A stretch of DNA of 64,000 bases from an uncultured Alphaproteobacteria bacterium (GTDB taxonomy: Bacteria; Pseudomonadota; Alphaproteobacteria; HIMB59). Shown here piece after piece: positions 62,380 to 64,000 of the stretch. The stretch lies in NCBI GenBank assembly GCA_902574995.1, contig CACGPP010000005.1, positions 32,980 to 96,979 of the forward strand, in the 5' to 3' direction. The notes under the pieces were generated by a model. That model was not told where the DNA came from. It saw only the letters and a program-made list of their open reading frames with translations, and searched no databases. How positions within the stretch are numbered: position 1 is the stretch's first letter; every line of letters begins with the position of its first letter. Made by a program: the position numbers and the translations under genes.

Positions 62380-64000
62380 AAAAAATTATTTCAATTTTAA
62401 ATCCTGAATAACTGTTCGTTGTTATATTCATCTTATAAGAGTTGTCAGTAATTATTTTATTTATTAAAGATAACCCCAGTCCAGATGAATTTTTTGTTGA
62501 AAAATATGGTTTAATAAGATCGTTGATATCGCCATCAAAACCTGGTCCATTATCAAAAAAAGTCAAAATTAAATTTTTATCACTTTTTTTTAAAGTTATG
62601 TCAATTGTTGGATTAATTGTTGAATTCAATGCTTCAATGGAATTTTTAAAAAGATTGTTAAAAATAATATCTAAGTAGGAATGGTCAAAATTAACAAATA
62701 AATTATTTTCAATATTGTGTGAAATTGTAATATTGTCATAATTCCTTTTATATTCCTCAATATATACCAGACAAATTTCTGATAAATTTAATTTTGTAAT
62801 GTTTGCTTTTGGCAATCTTGCATAAGTAGAAAATTCATTTACAAGGTTTTGAATTAAAAAAATTTGCCTTTTAATAGATTTGATTGAATTTATTAATTCT
62901 TCATCTTCAAGTTGGCTTTCAATAAACTCTGTTGACAAAAGCATAGGTGTCAAAGGATTTTTTATTTCATGAGAAATTTTTCTAGCAAGGTCTGCAATGG
63001 CATTATTTTTTTCAGCAAATATTAGATCAGTATAATCATTAAAAATTATAATTTGATCAAATAAAGAATTATTATCAATAAATATAGACTTAACAAAAAA
63101 ATATTTTTGAATATTCTCTAATTTAATTTCTAAATTAATTTCATATGATTTTCTGTAAAAATTTTGAGTATTGTTAAAGTGATTTGTGAGTAATTCTGTG
63201 AAGTTTTGAAATGATGTTTTTTTTTCACTACTAAATATAGAAGATGCAGAATTTTCAAAAATCATAGATTTATTATTTAAAACAAAGATGCCATAAGGTG
63301 AATTTTCTATAATATTATTTATAAAACTTAGTTGATCGTTGATGGTTGCATTAACATCTTGAAGATTATTTCTTTGATTTATTATTGTTTTACTCATCTC
63401 ATGAAAAGAGTTAGTTAACACAGAAATATCATCTTTATTATTCGATTTTTTAAATTCTAATTGTTTATATTTTCCTTTTCTAAGGTCTATTATTGAATTA
63501 TTCAAGTCTCTTATTGGTTTTGCTAATCTAAAACTAAAATTTGTTCCAATTATTATGAATATAAAAATCAAACTTGTTGAGAGAATTATATAAATAGTAA
63601 AAAAGGTTATTTGAATATCTTTTTTATTATTATCAATTGAATTTATAGCTTCGTAAGATTGTACAATGTTTTGATAGTAATTTAATGTCTCTAAATCAAT
63701 ATTTTTAAGTAATAATAAATAGTCTGAGTTATTTAAGTTAATTTTGGAGAAAAGTTGATCATTTGAAAAAAAAATAGTGATATCGTTTTCACTTTTCTTA
63801 CTTGCATCCATTAAATTTTCATCTGATAAAAATATTTTTTCGTCAGAAATATGCTCTATAAATTGATTGCTATTATTATAATTATAGACAGTTGTGATAT
63901 TAAATCTTTGTATAATATCCCTATCTATTAATCTTTCAGCAAGAACATAATTTCTTATAAACTTTGAGTCTGTTATAAGATCTCTTTCAGTTTGGTTAAT
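62357..64000 (-). CDS. ntrY: NtrY-type sensor histidine kinase, N-terminus truncated by window edge
   Basis: HAMP, PAS, ARKISHEIKNPLTPMLLSTEFI, NLFKNSIEAL, GPGFDGD; frame stays open past 63811 (..NQTERDLITDSKFIRNYVLAERLIDRDIIQRFNITTVYNYNNSNQFIEHISDEKIFLSDENL-MDASKK). Confidence 0.9.
   Translation of the reverse strand: MNQTERDLITDSKFIRNYVLAERLIDRDIIQRFNITTVYNYNNSNQFIEHISDEKIFLSDENLMDASKKSENDITIFFSNDQLFSKINLNNSDYLLLLKNIDLETLNYYQNIVQSYEAINSIDNNKKDIQITFFTIYIILSTSLIFIFIIIGTNFSFRLAKPIRDLNNSIIDLRKGKYKQLEFKKSNNKDDISVLTNSFHEMSKTIINQRNNLQDVNATINDQLSFINNIIENSPYGIFVLNNKSMIFENSASSIFSSEKKTSFQNFTELLTNHFNNTQNFYRKSYEINLEIKLENIQKYFFVKSIFIDNNSLFDQIIIFNDYTDLIFAEKNNAIADLARKISHEIKNPLTPMLLSTEFIESQLEDEELINSIKSIKRQIFLIQNLVNEFSTYARLPKANITKLNLSEICLVYIEEYKRNYDNITISHNIENNLFVNFDHSYLDIIFNNLFKNSIEALNSTINPTIDITLKKSDKNLILTFFDNGPGFDGDINDLIKPYFSTKNSSGLGLSLINKIITDNSYKMNITTNSYSGFKIEIIFYDKNISN

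Noticed and set aside
59804-64000. trkA-ntrX-ntrY block as novel
   Set aside because: Ordinary alphaproteobacterial arrangement

Overview
AT-rich, very compact bacterial chromosome segment. It looks like a free-living marine alphaproteobacterium of SAR11/HIMB59/AEGEAN-169 type; this lineage is inferred from gene content (NtrYX-TrkA, NDUFS4-like Complex I gene, BMP and LIV transporters) and was not tested. No transposase, integrase, rRNA or CRISPR was seen. Two tRNAs are present: Arg(TCT) and Pro(TGG). Regions that stand out: (1) Three copies of the guaA 3' end. One is the real terminus at 14816. One is a short copy at 14312-14335 that still encodes STIEWE*. One is a decayed ungapped copy at 12729-12809. 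Each copy sits at the 5' end of an accessory gene (144-aa orphan, VCBS/FG-GAP secreted protein, TPR-sulfotransferase), which suggests serial integration at the guaA 3' end. (2) An apparent complete glucosylglycerate synthesis, phosphorolysis and glycerate-recycling operon with an ABC importer but no linked ATPase. (3) A 29.7-41.2 kb catabolic locus with five SnoaL/NTF2-like genes (about nine domains), bicupin, RraA-like, MetE-C/epoxyalkane:CoM-transferase-like, HpsN-type 'HisD', a MalK-type ATPase, an SDR and a HAD-fold protein whose motif I has lost both aspartates. I regard this as the best candidate for an undescribed pathway. (4) An ArgB/ArgC/ArgD-like set with a P-loop NTPase of unknown function, possibly an amino-acid modification pathway distinct from ordinary arginine synthesis. 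All family assignments are from reading translations; no searches were run.
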